Assembly: GCA_021014325.1 (NCBI GenBank) | Contig: CM037472.1 | Span: 20,755,063 to 20,819,062, forward strand | Direction of reading: 5' to 3' | Origin: Plazaster borealis | Taxonomy: Eukaryota > Echinodermata > Asteroidea > Forcipulatida > Labidiasteridae | Length of the DNA stretch: 64,000 nucleotides | Shown here: positions 19,914 through 34,900 of the stretch, piece after piece | Position numbering within the stretch: position 1 is the stretch's first letter | How the letters are laid out: each line of letters begins with the position of its first letter | Notes under the pieces: generated by a model | Seen by the model: only the letters and a program-made list of their open reading frames with translations | Told to the model about the DNA's origin: nothing | Database searches by the model: none | Position numbers and translations under genes: made by a program

Positions 19914-22900
19914 GTATGTTAAATAACGTTAGTTTGCTGTATCTGTCATGGGTTAATTTTCTTCTGTCTGGTGGTAACAACAAAATTTATAAAATAGTTT
20001 TCATTTCAGCTGTACGAAGTCCTGTGTTATGAAGTTTAAAACAATGGGTACCCACGGTTGTCGTTTTATTGTGCTTACAATGCATGGTCCTTCAAGTTCA
20101 ACAACATTTTTTTTGTCCCATCGTTTTTATTTACAAAAGAAAAACATCTTCAATGTTCCTGTACTGTAAGGTATATTACTTAGTTTGTAATTTTTGTTTC
20201 CTCCTTTTTTTTCAATAGTTAAAACAATTAATTTAGACGTGTAGTTTAGTGTTTAGTGCATTGTATACGAATTTACTATTTAAAATACTATTTAGTGTTA
20301 AGCCTGAAAAAAAACTTGCCTGATTGTGTCAAACACCAAGAATGCAAGATATAAGAGCGGGATCGGAAACAGCAGCGAGCGACACAGTATTCAATTCAAT
20401 TCACTTTATTTCCAATCCATACACAAATGGAAGATATATTAATAACGACTAGGCCTATATAGGCAAAGAATAAGTAAATAAATAATACAAAAGAAAAACA
20501 AAACAGGAAACACTTCAAAATGGAAGTGGAGGGTGCCCATAAAAAGCAGAGCTTGTCCAGTACGGACTCCTCTAAGAAAACAATGCAATGTTTGCGATTA
20601 ATGAAGCACACAATAGGGCAAATGGTGGAGAATGTTGCAAAAGCACTTAAATGGAATTATTAACAGTATCATGCAATACAAGTGTGCAAAGTTTAACAAT
20701 CATGTTTTTTTTTTGTTTTCTTTCAATTTATGAACATCGTGACAATTACATTTACCAGGAAAAACACTGAAAAAAATAATCCTGTCCCATTTATAAATCT
20801 TCTTCCCGAAATATATCACCAACGGTGGATAATTACGTAAGCCCATTTAGCGCAAACAAAAAATTAATTTATAATCCGTTACTGATTTACAATCCGTTAA
20901 TATGGACACACAATCCGTTAATATGGATTCACAATCCATTATTACGTATTAACAATCTGTTATTACATTGGGAATCACAAAATTGTGAATCTGTGAAAAG
21001 GAATTGTGAATCCATATTGTAACGGATTAGAATTTTTATTTTTTATTGGCGCTATAATTGAGGGAAATGAAGCAAAATTAATCATTATTAAGATGGTACA
21101 CACACAATCAGCATCAAACTAGCGCCCCCCCCAATCCCATATGGATCCACCCCTTACTTTGTTGTATCATGCAACCTATGCATGCCTCATGAACATTATC
21201 TGGATGTCATTTTGTGATGAATTGGGGACTGGCAAAAAACATATAAAGTTTGGGTGGCAACTTCAAGATCAAATTTGCTCCAACTTGCATGGGTTGGTGG
21301 AAGATTGTAAGAATTATATCCCTGCATCTTTATGTTTCAAGAGTTTGTAAAAAAAAATTAATACTTCAAATTTGTAGGGTCATTTTTTTAAATTTAAAAA
21401 ACCCAAAACATGATCATAACAATTGACATACTTTGTTCATTTCAGGCTTATGAATTATCAACTTTGACTGGTACCCAAGTAATGCTGTTAGTTGCCAGTG
21501 AGACTGGACATGTGTACACCTTTGCGACGCGCAAGCTTCAACCGATGATCACAAGTGAGAGTGGCAAAGCACTCATCCAAACGTGTCTAAACTCACCAGA
21601 CCCAGCCACAGCTGCACACCACCATCATAACCCAGACCAGAGAATGAGTGCAACAGGGTTTGAGGAGACAGAACTCACCTATCAGGTCACTGAGGAAGAA
21701 CTCGCAAAGGTTGGCTTTTTGATTTCATTTTAATTCATTACTACATTATTCATTCTTTCTGTTCAAGCCCCTTGAGTACCTTATTGGTAGTTAACGTGCA
21801 CAATATAAGACTCCGGTATTATTTAAAGGGTCTGTATAGGTTTGGTAATGACTCTGAGAATTAATGGCAGTAAAAACTTACTTGGTATGAAGTACAGCAG
21901 CTTTGGAAAGTATCATGCATGTTGAGAAACATTTCACTTAGAAGTACTGCGGTTATGGAAAAAGATATCACTTTTTATCCCCCAAAATTTGAATCTGAGA
22001 AGCATTATTGACAGTAACGTTTCTCAGATTGTGTATTCCAATTGGAGATTATTCTTCCTGCGTGGACATAATCGCTCCAGATTTTCGGCAATATCTTAAA
22101 AACGCTAAATGCTAATTACAACCTTTGTAAATGACCACAGTCATCAGTATAGTTTAAATTAAGATATTGTATCTTTCACAGGGTGTCCTTCATGATTAGA
22201 CAATACAAGAAGTTCATGCATAGTACTTTTAGCTATATATAAAACAATTTAAAAATTCACGATTGTACAGGTTTTACTTTTAATGGCCGATGTGCATGTA
22301 GTGATTATGCCATCATATTGAACTCATGCAAGTGAAAACTCTGAATTTTATCAAATGCATGCTCCACATTGACTCATTCGGCGTGTTGACTTGAACTGTA
22401 AAAACAAATTCTGAAATTTAAAAATACTAGAAATATGTCAATAAATGTATCAGTTAGTTGATTTGGTACAGAGTGGCAAAGATTTGTTGAAATTGTGTAT
22501 AAAAAAAACCCTTGCTCTATGATAAAAAACAAATGCAGTGCATACAAAAGGCCTGAGAATCAGGAAATGTATCGTGACTGCAACACGTGTAGTAATAAAA
22601 GTATGTGTATGCTACATGCATACCCTCAGCTAGACTTCCATTCAGAAACTTGATTGGTTTCCCCGTCCATATTTGGGCCAGCTCAACCTCTTGACCTGCC
22701 ATGTTTAGACTCAGACATTCCTTATAAGATTCCTGGGCCCTTGGTCCAGCATGGGTGCTGGGAGTATGGCACGCGCTGGATTTCTTAAAGGGTAAAACAC
22801 TTCCTTATATGGAAAGTACTTGGCAGCGTGCTGGTGTTGGGTTTCTTGACAAGGTGTATTGGTAACACAGCTGTTGGCAGTTGTCATCAGGCCTTGGAGG

Positions 22901-25900
22901 GTGAAAGCAGTGCCTTGTTGCAGTGTATTCTGACCACAAGTCTCAAAGCTTGTCAAGTCATAGCAGTCCATTGCCTAGGTGTTAATTGGATGTTTACCAT
23001 TTCTACACCTGTTATAGTTTATTGGGCATTGGTGCATATTGGTCAAACCATTGTTATTTCAAGTTTAGAACTTTTAAAAACAATGGTTGCTATTATACTA
23101 TTAGTCCTTGTGGACTGCTACACTAGTTTTAACACAAAAAGTAAAATATTAAACTTTACCCTTCTTGAGTAGTTGTTATTAATTTTTTGTTGAACGTCAG
23201 TCGTGAAAGTTCACATTTTTGTTTGTTTAAACAGTACTCAAGTACTTGTAGCTCTTTGGAATTTAGACCTGAACTAGAGTCCAGTGCACAGATGCGCAAT
23301 TTTTAGTGTTCACTATTTTTCTGAGAGAAAACACAAATGGACCTGTTTTTTGTTTACAACAGGAGAAATCGCTACTTCTTTTTTTTCAAAGAGTTCTGCC
23401 ATAGAACAATGTTTGATGCTTTAAAAGTAGACACCTAAATTCTTGAATGTTGAAGATTTTCCAGTGTCTTCACCAACTCAGAAAATAAGAAAATTACGAT
23501 TACGATGCAAAGTATTATGTATAAAACGTGTACGTGTACCACCACTGTGTACACAAGTACTTTTGTTTGTGCACCACACTGTAAAACAAATAAAATACAG
23601 AAAATACAGAAAATAAAATGTTCAGAAAAACAATGAATGTACGAAACCACAAATGTTAGACGAGACTGCATGATGTCATCATTGTTACTTCTTTAGTACT
23701 CAACATCCTTTTCCTTTCCAAAACACTAGCCGTTTGGTATTGTCAAAGCTTACATTTACAAATTATCTATAAATGTACACATAGTTCTGACATTATTTAC
23801 CCGTGAGGTGACTGTGTCAATCATTCAAAATAGCAAGTAATGACCCAATACACGATAACGCTTTAGCCTTGAATGTGCGTAGTTCATACATCAACCATAC
23901 TGTGAATGTTGTGTGATTCTGAAGCATCATGGCTCATTTAAATAATACATGGGGGGCTGGCTTTTTGACCATGACATGCACTTGTGGGTGGCAGAAGCTT
24001 GTAGACAGACAGTGCAGACACCACACAGGAAGTGCAACCAAAGGGAAGTGACTAGGAATCTTGACTTCCGATTGAATTATTGCAACCACTGCACTGCTGG
24101 TACCCTGTAACTTGTGTCTCTTGGAATTCTTCCAATTTTGTTAAGTCACTTAGTTTTAATGTGTTTGACATAATCTATTGTTTCAGTGTATTTTTGTGTT
24201 TTCATTGTGAAGCATATCCTGAGTTCAGTTTTCAAAGAAATTGTAAACTTCAATGCAAAATTGCAGCACTTTTCCCTAAAACGAGACTGCTCTCTAATAG
24301 ATGGGAATTTGATGTTATTTTAAACTAATAATACTTTTCAGTGGCATTAAGGTTTCATCACATTTCAACGAAACAGAAATTGTACCAATTTAATATTTCT
24401 GAATTTAATATGAGGAAATCCTATATATTGGTAAAATGCAGAATAGGTAGTTAGAGTCGATAACAAAAGTATTCTGCTGGCTACACCAGGTTGACAATTT
24501 TCAAGTCGGGCATAACTGGTTATCCCATTATGTTGAGAGGGGAGGTCTTGGGCATTAATATTTGGATGCTAGCCAGGAGATTTTTGAATTCCAAATTCAC
24601 GCGGGCATGTGATCCTGTGATGTGAACAAATCTAATCTATAAAGATGATGTAATGCGCTATAAATAGGTCAACTTCATGTCTAAACTGGCCAACTGAGTA
24701 TGGAATGCGTGGTATTCTTGTTTGACCAAACTGAAGCGATTGACGTCAAGCAGTCAACCAATCAAAGGAAACCAACCAGCATTGGCAGCATAACTGGCGT
24801 AGTGTATGGACTGGCACAGCTAAAAACAGCCTGACTTCTTAGCCTTAGCTGCTGATCTGCTCAGTGCTTTCTGTAATACGTTATGCTGATGAGCATTGGC
24901 CATTTTAGCCAGTGACGCTGCCAAATATGCCAGTTATTTGTACTCGTTGTCCAAGTATGGGAGATTGTTGCCATTTATGGAGGAGTGTGGTGCATTCCAA
25001 CGTGAATAAAAATGCGCATTGTTGTCTTCAGTCCGTCATTGCTACTTTATGCCATCACTGGTGCACAGATTTTACCATCCCTCATTGGTCGACAGGATGA
25101 CGCTGTACATGTATGTGAGCCTTTTACATGTCACTTTGATACGATTTCTCTAATTTCATATCTCAGTAATGTAATTAGACTTTTTCGAGCATTGTTTGCG
25201 TTAACATTCTTTGGGGTTTTTGGCTTGCTTCCATAAGATGGACAAATTTTAAAGTTTAACTATTTGAACAATGAAGGTTTCACATACCAATGATTCAGCA
25301 CCAGTGTTTTGAAACTCTAAGCTAATGACCACTTGTGATTGAATTAGAATTCTACTTCAGAGTCACTTTGCTTTATAAGTTGTATAAAGTACAATCTTTA
25401 AGATAATATTCATTAACAGGGCCGGCCTTCCATTGTAAATGACATACAGCGTATTTCGATCACTAAAACTTAAAAGCATTCATGCCTAAGGGTCGATTTT
25501 GGTGAAAGAAAACTTGTGAAAAAAGTTATGTTTTAATTACTTCACGTCGGTATTTGGCAATCTTTTTGTGCCTCTGCCCAGTTTTATTTTTCTGAACTTT
25601 TCGGGGCTTCTGGGAGTGATTTTTATATTTATTTATTCGAGAAATATCATTGTCACAACAAAACCATTCTGACTATTAAATAAGTAAAGAAAAGACAATA
25701 AACGTTTTCATAAAATGTACCAGGATTTTTCTTTCTCGTTTTAGAAGTTATGGAATGTTTTACTGTGAATAGGCGTAAACCTTGGCTGTAAGCCACAGCC
25801 GATAATCGGCCATGGTATGCTGGAATCTTTGACTTACCGCCCATATGTGGAATACAATAAAAAAAACAATGGTTGCAGCTTATCGATCTTGTTATCCTTG

Positions 25901-28900
25901 TTGGACAACAAAAGGACGAAGGACTGGAATCAGGGATTATACAATAATCCTATGGAAAAAATGGAGATTTCAAGCATGAATTCCAGTACCCTTTGTCCCT
26001 CTTTGTAAGGGGGAAATAAAGCGTAACACTGTAGGTGGGTGCCTGTGCATACTACACAATGGACTGTCCGGGGGCGTGTATACACGTAAGCCGGTCAACT
26101 AGCCGCAAACCAAAAGAGGACACTTAAAAGTTGTTCCGGGTATTTAAAAACGTCAACCGTATTTACACCCAGAAATATTTTGAATACGCTTCATCCGAGG
26201 TGAAGTGGTTAACAAACCTTTTTTTGTTTGGGCGGAAAACTATAAACAAAATAGGAGCATGTAGACTGATATTGGACTCTGTCATATTGATATAAATTAA
26301 TTGGTTAGATACCTTTTCAGAGTCAAGTGTTGCAGACTGTTTAACTGGTATTTTAACCCAAACCATGCTAAATGCAACAATATGCACCAAATGGTAAAAG
26401 TTGTTGTAATCTGTTGCATTTTGCAGTCAACTCAGATGTCATTCTTTGACTAAATTTGTTGCATTTAGCAGTCAAGTGACTTCTTATTGGTGTTGCATTT
26501 TGTTGTAGTCACCACTACACTAAATGTGCATACTGTTGCATTTAGCAGGGCAAACCCCCTTGCTCAGTCCTAACACAAACAACATGCCTGCACAATGCAA
26601 CAAAATCCCTTGTTGCATTTTGTTGCATTTGGCATGGTTCTCATTTAAACTGTGTTGCATTCTGTTGTATTTGGCAGGGTATGTGGAGGGACCCTGATGG
26701 GGGTTAATGCTTTTTTGTTGTTATCCCTTTAATTTTTTAATTTTTTATTTTTTGGATGAAACGAAATCCAAAATGTTCCTTTCATATTTTTACAATTAGA
26801 TTACCAAAACAAAATTACCAGGTGATTCACTATTTTAGCAGGGTCTGCAGGCTTCTTCCTTTCCTTTATTGCACATAAACCGGTGACAAACTTTAGCATT
26901 TCAAATCATTTCCCACTAGTGATATGTCTTTGCTGCTAAATATCCTAGATTTATCATTCAGTGTAAAAAGAGCACTATAACAGTAGAGCTTTACAGCTCC
27001 ACTCAGACATGACAAATAGAATCAGAGCTTAAAATTTACTCTGGACCACAGGTCTGAGGCCAGTGATTGTGGCCTCGATCCAGTAAACTCAGAATTGGAC
27101 AAGTCTGGTGGTCTTTTGTTTATCAATTGTGCTTTACTGTGTATTAAAAAAACTAATACAAAAATTAAAACAATTTGAGTATCAAAGTTTACTTAGTACC
27201 ATTAGGCAAATGAGATAAATCTTCTATTTAATAGTGCTTGTTCAAATCAAACAGTTTACACATGTGAAACTGCATAGAAAGTTCTTTTTCATTAGATTCT
27301 GGTCTTGTAAAATGCATTCTGAGCTACAAGCCTGCAGTCTTGTGGATTTTCCCCCTAAATTTGAGCCCTGACAATCATGCCGGGACCAAACATTGATCAA
27401 AACACCTGCACATCTCAGTCATTAAATGCCAGGAAAAACTTCAGTGCATGAACTTCAGGGAGGCCACAGAAGAGCCCACTGCATCTATTGCCCTGGATGA
27501 CCTCTTCCCTTCAGGACTGGGCCCAATCTCATAGAGCTGCTTAAGCAGGAAATATTGCTTAACAATTTTTAACAAGCAAAAACAAGCAGGATACCAGCCA
27601 GAGATTGTACATGTGACAATGACATTTTGGCTGGTAACCTTAATCTGGTAAGCATGGTTTTGCTGTGCTTAGCTACTTTTTGTGCTTACTAGCAGCTCTA
27701 TGAAATTGGCCCCAGATATTCTAGCTTGGAACTGAAAACCTTTTTGCAATGGAATGCTGATCGAATACTGTAACCATTCCATTTTTGAAATAATAATTGA
27801 TTATAGGTGAAGTTCATTTAAACTATAATTCTGATTTTTTTTGTTTTAACATTGATTGCAGGAGGGGAAGACACCAATGTTTACAGTCACCAACGTCCCT
27901 GGTGCAGGTGTAGATGTATCATCACCAGGTTTAGCCTCTACTCAGTCAGGTGTGTGGAACCATACTTGTAACTCATTGAACTATACATAAAATTAAACTT
28001 GTTTGCCTTTGGTTTTTTTAAAAACTTTGCGTACTGTAATCTCGATTTTATTCTCAAACATTTAAATGTTGATTATTTTGTACAGGTATATCCATCACAG
28101 GTGCAGGGCACACCTATCCCATGACAACCTACCTGCCTACGGGCTCGTCGTCTGGTGGATCCACGATAGGCGGCAGTAATGGGAACAAGGCACTCGGGGG
28201 AATGACAGCAAGTGATATGTTAGCACAAGGGGGATTTACAACAGCGGTCTTACCGCAAGGTATGTCTGGATTTGACTCTGAGCTTCTAAGATTACACCTG
28301 GCGGTTGAATCCAGTGGGTTTATTTCCATTATTGGAAATCTAAGGATAGTTGTGGTTGCATTATGAACAATATCTCTTTAGTTGATCAGATGTGCTGGGT
28401 CTGGAGAGGACCAGTGGCCCTATCCAGTGCGTTTTAAATTTCAAAATATCTTGAGGGGATATTTCTTGGCAGTGCTGTATGAAATACCCTCATTTTTTCT
28501 TTAACTTCTAAGGTTATGACGTTTAAACGTTTACACGGAAAACCGACGAAATATGTTTCAAAATTTCCTGAACGTTTAAACGAAACCGACAGTAAATTGT
28601 TTTTAGACCTTCCTTTTCATCATGCCTGTAGAGAAGTATTTCCCTTTTGTTGGTCGGAATGTATCTTATCTGATCCCCTATAATTTGTAATACATTGCTT
28701 TGTACACCGAAAACACTAAGGCACCAAGCACACAAGGGATGTGCCCCCACACTGTGGGTCTGTGACTTTCGAGACTGGGTATAGCATTCTATTTTTAATC
28801 CTGGAAAGTGTGTTGACATCTGTGTTGACGTCAACTCAAAATATACACAGAGAATAGAGAGCCGGCACCGACGATCGCTAGTACCCTGCACCATAGTTCC

Positions 28901-31900
28901 GATTCTCAACTTGGATTGGAATCGCTAAAAACGCTCAAACAGAAGTCACATACTTGTTTGTAAATGTTTAATGCAAACAAAAATAAACGTAGATGCACAA
29001 CACCTGGTGACACAAAGCTACTGGCAGGAAGTATTTTTTTCACATGTTTTCTGAACTGGCAGCAAATTTGCCAACTTTTTATCAAACTCATTTCCCAACA
29101 GGTTTTCCAATACATTATGTATAAAATTGAATGAGAAATGAGGGGGAAAAAGAAGCAAATATGAGGAAATTAAGTTAAACTCAAATGAGGATTTGTTCAA
29201 ATTTCATGGAGCAGTCAGACACCAAATTTGCTGAGCACAGACAAGATTTCTCCGCAGGAATAATGTATTTTCCTGCGTGTAAAACTCCAGCTTCAAAACT
29301 AACTTCAAAACACACTTGTTCAGTTTAGGCTTTAAGTACCATCATAAGCAGAGGTGTTTTTGTATGCGCCAGGAGTGTCTTTCTGACAAACGTGGCGTAC
29401 TACAAATGTCCATTATTATTCGTATTTAGTATTATTTTGGTTGCAGTCTGGGTCTAATTTTATAAATCTGCTTTTGAAGCAGGCAATAATGCTTAACAAA
29501 ATTCTGCATAGCAAAAATAAGCAGAACAAAAATCAGTCATAAATAGTTTATATGACAGTATTTTTCCTGGTTAGTCAGCTCTATGAAACTGAGCTCAGGG
29601 CCCAATTTCATAGTGCTGCTTAAGCACAACAAAAATATGCTTACCAGAATAAGGTTGTCGGGCAAAATACCAAGTCACATTTGTGACTGGTATCCTGCTC
29701 ATTTCTTTGAAGTAGGAAGTCATAAGGCAATATTTTGTGCTTGAGCAGCTATGAAATTGGGCCCTGCTTCTTTTTGCTTAGCTGATCAATTTGTTCATAT
29801 TATTATCTCTTGCCTGTCAACTAAAACACACTTGTTCATTCATATTTGTATTCCTAGTACACATACACAGTATTGTAAATCGTAAACACTGCTCATCGGT
29901 CTCACAGTATACTATCATGGAATAGTTACAATCCAACTCATGAATAAACTGAAAAATGAATGACCGATTAAAGCAGTTGTGATATTTTGTGCTCGTCCTT
30001 TGTAGGTACCACTCTACCGACCGGGGCGTCCATACCAGCCGGAGTGCTACAACTGCCACACAGTCACAGCCAGGGCCAGCAGTCGCCATCATCTACTGCC
30101 AATCAAACAATGCATCCACCACAATTATTATATAGGTAAGATAAAAATGAGGCCTTCCATCATACGACAGAAACAAATTCATGAGGATATTTGATATCCA
30201 TTCAGGCTCCCGTTTGAAATCTACAGATGTGTAAGAGGTTTATATTTGCATTTACTCCAAGATGTTTAACTTCTGCTTAACAAGTAAAAAACAGTCTTTG
30301 TGTTTATATTCATAAACAGGAAAATCCAAACATACAAAATCTAAAGGTCAAGGATCAAGTTACTGTAATCACAATTTTTGGAGTTTGTGACTACAATGTA
30401 GTTGTATTTGGTTGCACCCAAACATTGATTTGACATTGTGTATCAAGCTACATCCATCTATTCTTCCATTACATTCACTCCAAACTCTCGTCGAAGTCTT
30501 CACTTCACTCCATGTGAATGGCATGCCCCGTGGCAGTTAAAAAAATCCGTCGGTTGCCATGGAGATGGGCCACTTAACAAAATGTGCTCGTAGGAAATTT
30601 CGGAACATCGGCGTGAATATCTAATCATGGTTCAAGAGCTAAAGCCCGGGCATCAGGGTTGCACAATGTTCATCGTCTTAACCCTTGACGTGCTCGAGAG
30701 AGATGAAAATTGCAAATCTCTGAAAGTTCTTATGTGGAGCAGGCACCCTGGGCAAAAAGGTTGTTGACAGTCGTCCTCTGTGTCTACAGTGTGCTACAGA
30801 CAGAGATGCAGTTGGATAGATCTGAGTGTTTCATCAATACAAAGCAGCCAGCTTGCCTCAGGATTGCCGGGATTTCTTTTAAGTTCACCCAGCAAAGCTG
30901 CAGATTTTTTATTTATTTATTTTTTGCTTTTTAAAGTAGCACACTTTCCTTTTTTTCTTTTTTTATCACTTGCCACATTGTCGATAACAAATTGATCAGC
31001 CTCGGTGCAAATGCATTGTTAGAAACAAGATCTCTGTTTGTATGGGGGTTTATACATTCAAGCATTATTTCAACTGTTTTTGAGGTTGTGATTTTATTTT
31101 TAGAACATCATTTTTACGGCAGTGTTCCTGGTTATTGTTGTTCAGTATGAAAGTTTTTATGATGATTTAACAGCTGACACAACCGTAGATTACTATTTTT
31201 AATTCATCGGTAGTGGCCTCTTCATTACACCATAAATTATTATTTAACAGCCACGCTGCACTGTCTATTTTCCCCAATTCCTTCGTATGACTAAAGCTAA
31301 TGCATATTTCCATCATAGGTTACAACAGCCAGGAGGGCCGATGAGCCCCCTCGTCCTCTCCCCAACAGCCACCTCTGTAACCTCTGCCACAGCCCCCAGT
31401 CAATCCATCACGTCATCGTCAGCTCAAGAGTCTATTGTTAATATGAGTGTCCCACCTTCCTTAGGTAGGTACATGCATGTTTGTCGACTTGGTAAATCAA
31501 AGGACTTCTCTTTGTTCTTCCTTTGTTTGAACTTTGTTTTTGTTTTTTCAGCGACTTCTCCATTGGTGTTGTACATGAACGCGGATCAAGGACATTCTCG
31601 CTCTGTCAAAACACAAAGATCCCATTTTGCTAAAATCCTTGACTTCTACGGGTAGACACCCTCACAATGACTAGTGTTTGCTGTGTAGCCCATTTCACTT
31701 CAAACTGAAGAGAAACCTTTTCAGCAATCTTCCATGGATTTTTATTTAGTACCAGTTGTTAACATGCTTAGCAGGCATATTTAATTATTACATTTTTCAG
31801 CCTCCTGTTATTTTGTTGACCCCTTCTACATTGAAATCCGGTCTCTCAATCTCGACATCTTTGTATGGCCATCTATTGCTTTGTTTTCTGCTAATCCAGT

Positions 31901-34900
31901 CCATCTTTTCTTCGCTAGTTTTTGTGGTAATGTCTTCTCCCTTTTTAATAGCCAGTCTAGGCCTTCAGCAATTGCTTTTCAGATACATTTTTGTCCATGA
32001 CTTCTATACAGCACATCATGTACAGCAATTCTTGCCAGAATGATCTGTACGAGTATAGGTTTTCCCGTCCAATTTCACTAAGTTTTCATTCAATTTAACG
32101 CTTAACTCATTCAGTTTAGATTGAAATTGAAAGATGGATGCAGATCTTCATTCAACAATCAAAACGGAATCATTCAATTTCATACCTTAAAAGATGCATT
32201 CAAATTCAAAGTATCTTAATGTTCATCTGAACCAGTCCTAGGGGTTCTTCGGGAATTCCTTTTCAATAATGGCAGGGCTCGAATTTGGGTAAAAAGTTCA
32301 CAAGACTGTCGGGCTTGTAGCTCAAAACTTTTGCTGAACTAGAAGAATTTTCACAAGACTAGACACAGTGTCACAATTAAATTGTTTTTTATTTGTAAGT
32401 ATGGGTAAAACATTCATAAAATAATACTCAACAGAATTGAAAGATATTTGTCATACTGAAAGTCAACATTTGAACATAATTTTTAGAATTAAAGATGAGG
32501 TGAGGTATTCTCATTCAAAATACAAGCCTGCTGGTCATAAGTTTACTGGCCCGATGCTAAAAACACTCGCCTCGGGCCTGCGGTCCAGTGTTCATTTCGA
32601 GCCCTGAATGGGCAAATGTATTTCAACTTTTTTCAAACATCTTTTCAGAATGTTCTCACCTGTCTGATTGTCCTATAAAAGGCTGAGTTTTCTCTGAGTC
32701 AGCGTAAATCATGTCTGTAACCCTAGATGGCGACCCATGGAAAAATTAGGAAATTACCCACATGTGCCCGATGGCATAACTATAATAATACAAAATAATA
32801 ATTTATAGTCTTATATAGCGCACTTATCTACCAATAAAGGTATGCAAGGCGCTTGAACAAAATTAAAAACAAACAAAAACATTTTAAGACAGGTTTTTTA
32901 ATTTTTATTTATTTATTATGAGACAAATTTATGTAGCAACTTATAAGGATAAGAAACACCGGGGCAAACTCCTTCTTTTAGTGATAAGTGTAACTACGTG
33001 CATTACACAACACACGGGACCTACAGCTTTACCGTCCCATCCAAAGGACGAAGCAATAATGGTTAAATGTCGTGCTTGAGTGTCAAGACTGGGACTTGAA
33101 CCCACACTCTGCTGATCGGAAATACCTCAATTTGCTTACATGTTTAACAATTCTCGTGAAATTGAATTGCTTATAATGAAAATTATCTGAACAATTTGGA
33201 AATTGGCCGGGAAAACCTATTTTAACTTTGTGTAATTTGTTTTGGCCATTTCTCAATCAAACTGTACAATGTCTTCACAAAGACCAAACATTCCTGCGTC
33301 CCTTTTTACAAGTGATCCATCAATGTCCCAACAGTAGGGGAAAAAATTACTCTAGTCAAGTGTCTTTCTCAAAGAAATAAGCATCCCAACTAAACCACTA
33401 GCCACGACATAGTCATTTATTTTTGACTCGTTCATTGTTCAGTGTCTACAGTATCAAGTACATCCAGTGCAGCTGCTGCTTCACCCCTCATGTACCACAC
33501 CCCATCAGGTATCGTGTATGCTACATCACCAGGATCTATCCCAGAGAATCTTCTTCTTCCTTCATATCACGCTACAACGTCTGGCAGTCATGCTCAGGAC
33601 AGAGGTAACAGTTTAATGCCGCCCCCTAACACTGCACCTATCGGTTCTGATTTATTACTGAGCAGATTTTAAGCACTACCTCTACTCTTTTAATGCAGTA
33701 GCGTGATTTTGCAAAATACTTTGCGTGTCGTGGCCGAGCGGTCTAGTGCACTGGACTCAAGTTCTGGTGGCCAATTCATCAGGGTGTGAGTTTGAATCCC
33801 GGTCATGACCCCTGTGTCTTTGACTAAGACCACTTGACTATAATTGCCTCTCTTCACCTGGGGGGTAAACGGGTACCTGTGAGGGCAGAGATGGTTAGCA
33901 CTACTTATTTGGCAGCACAAGCTGTATACTCCCACCAGGGTGCTGAGATGGGCAGATATCAGCACTATATAAGTGTCCATTATTGTTATTATTATTATCC
34001 GCAGTATACAGTTCATGTTGTCATATTCATGTGATTAAATTCCAAACTAAATTATTGTTCATAGTTGGTCAACTCTTTAATCATACTCAGAGTTTTTCCT
34101 TTCTGTGACACCTTTGTTTCAAAAAACAAAATATATATATAAAGTAGTTGGTTTAAAAAGTTACTCTTTGGTTGATTGCACATTGTTTTGGGCAAGGCTT
34201 GTGAACACACAGTTGTAAGGAACAGTAGCTAACGGTCTGCCTTGCTACTAGACACATTACCACTGAGTTTTGATGATGACAGTATGGCTTACTTCTTTTG
34301 ATAGGTAATGTGAACATAGGTCTCATTCCTGTATCCACTGGCCAGGCTACCACACATGCCATCGTACCGTTGTCAGTCTCTAAGACTGGTCTGGACAGCA
34401 AACAGGTGAGCTGTAGTGTAGGAGTCAAGTCTAGACCTTGGACGTCAGAGATGGAGTCCCAAGTGTTGGGGTCCAGAAGCCAATACCTTTGGCGGTCTGA
34501 ATCCAGGCAGGTATAGATACAAATACTAAGACCTAACAAAAAATAGTATGAACTTTTCCTTGAGGAATTTTGTTGGATGCATCTATTATAATTGTATTTC
34601 ATGTGCAAACCTAAGGGAAGATTGAAAGACAACTATCTGCCAATTGGATACCAAGTCCAGACTGGGATGTCTTAGATGGAGTACTAAACTTTGGGGTCCA
34701 GAAACCAAGACCTTTTGGCGGTCTGAATCCAGGCAGTTGGGTTGGCATACTGGTATCTTTCCTCGCCTTCCACCTCTGGGATTCAGTTCGAACCTGTCTG
34801 GGGGTACTATGTGGATTGGGTTTTCAGTCCCTACCTGTAACGTTGGTTTTCCCTGAAATAATTTTCTGGGGTTTTCCTCCCATATCTAAAACTGAAACTT

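Noticed and set aside
20454..20463. CCTATATAGG as a third SRF-binding site
   Set aside because: It lies inside an interspersed repeat whose other copy has CCTATATATA, so it is probably incidental.
33724..33805. Functional tRNA-Leu gene
   Set aside because: The A- and B-boxes are present but the body does not close into a proper cloverleaf and it runs into a SINE tail.
34153..34632. 159-codon minus-strand frame
   Set aside because: It is antisense to SRF exon 8 and the intron around it; no domain.
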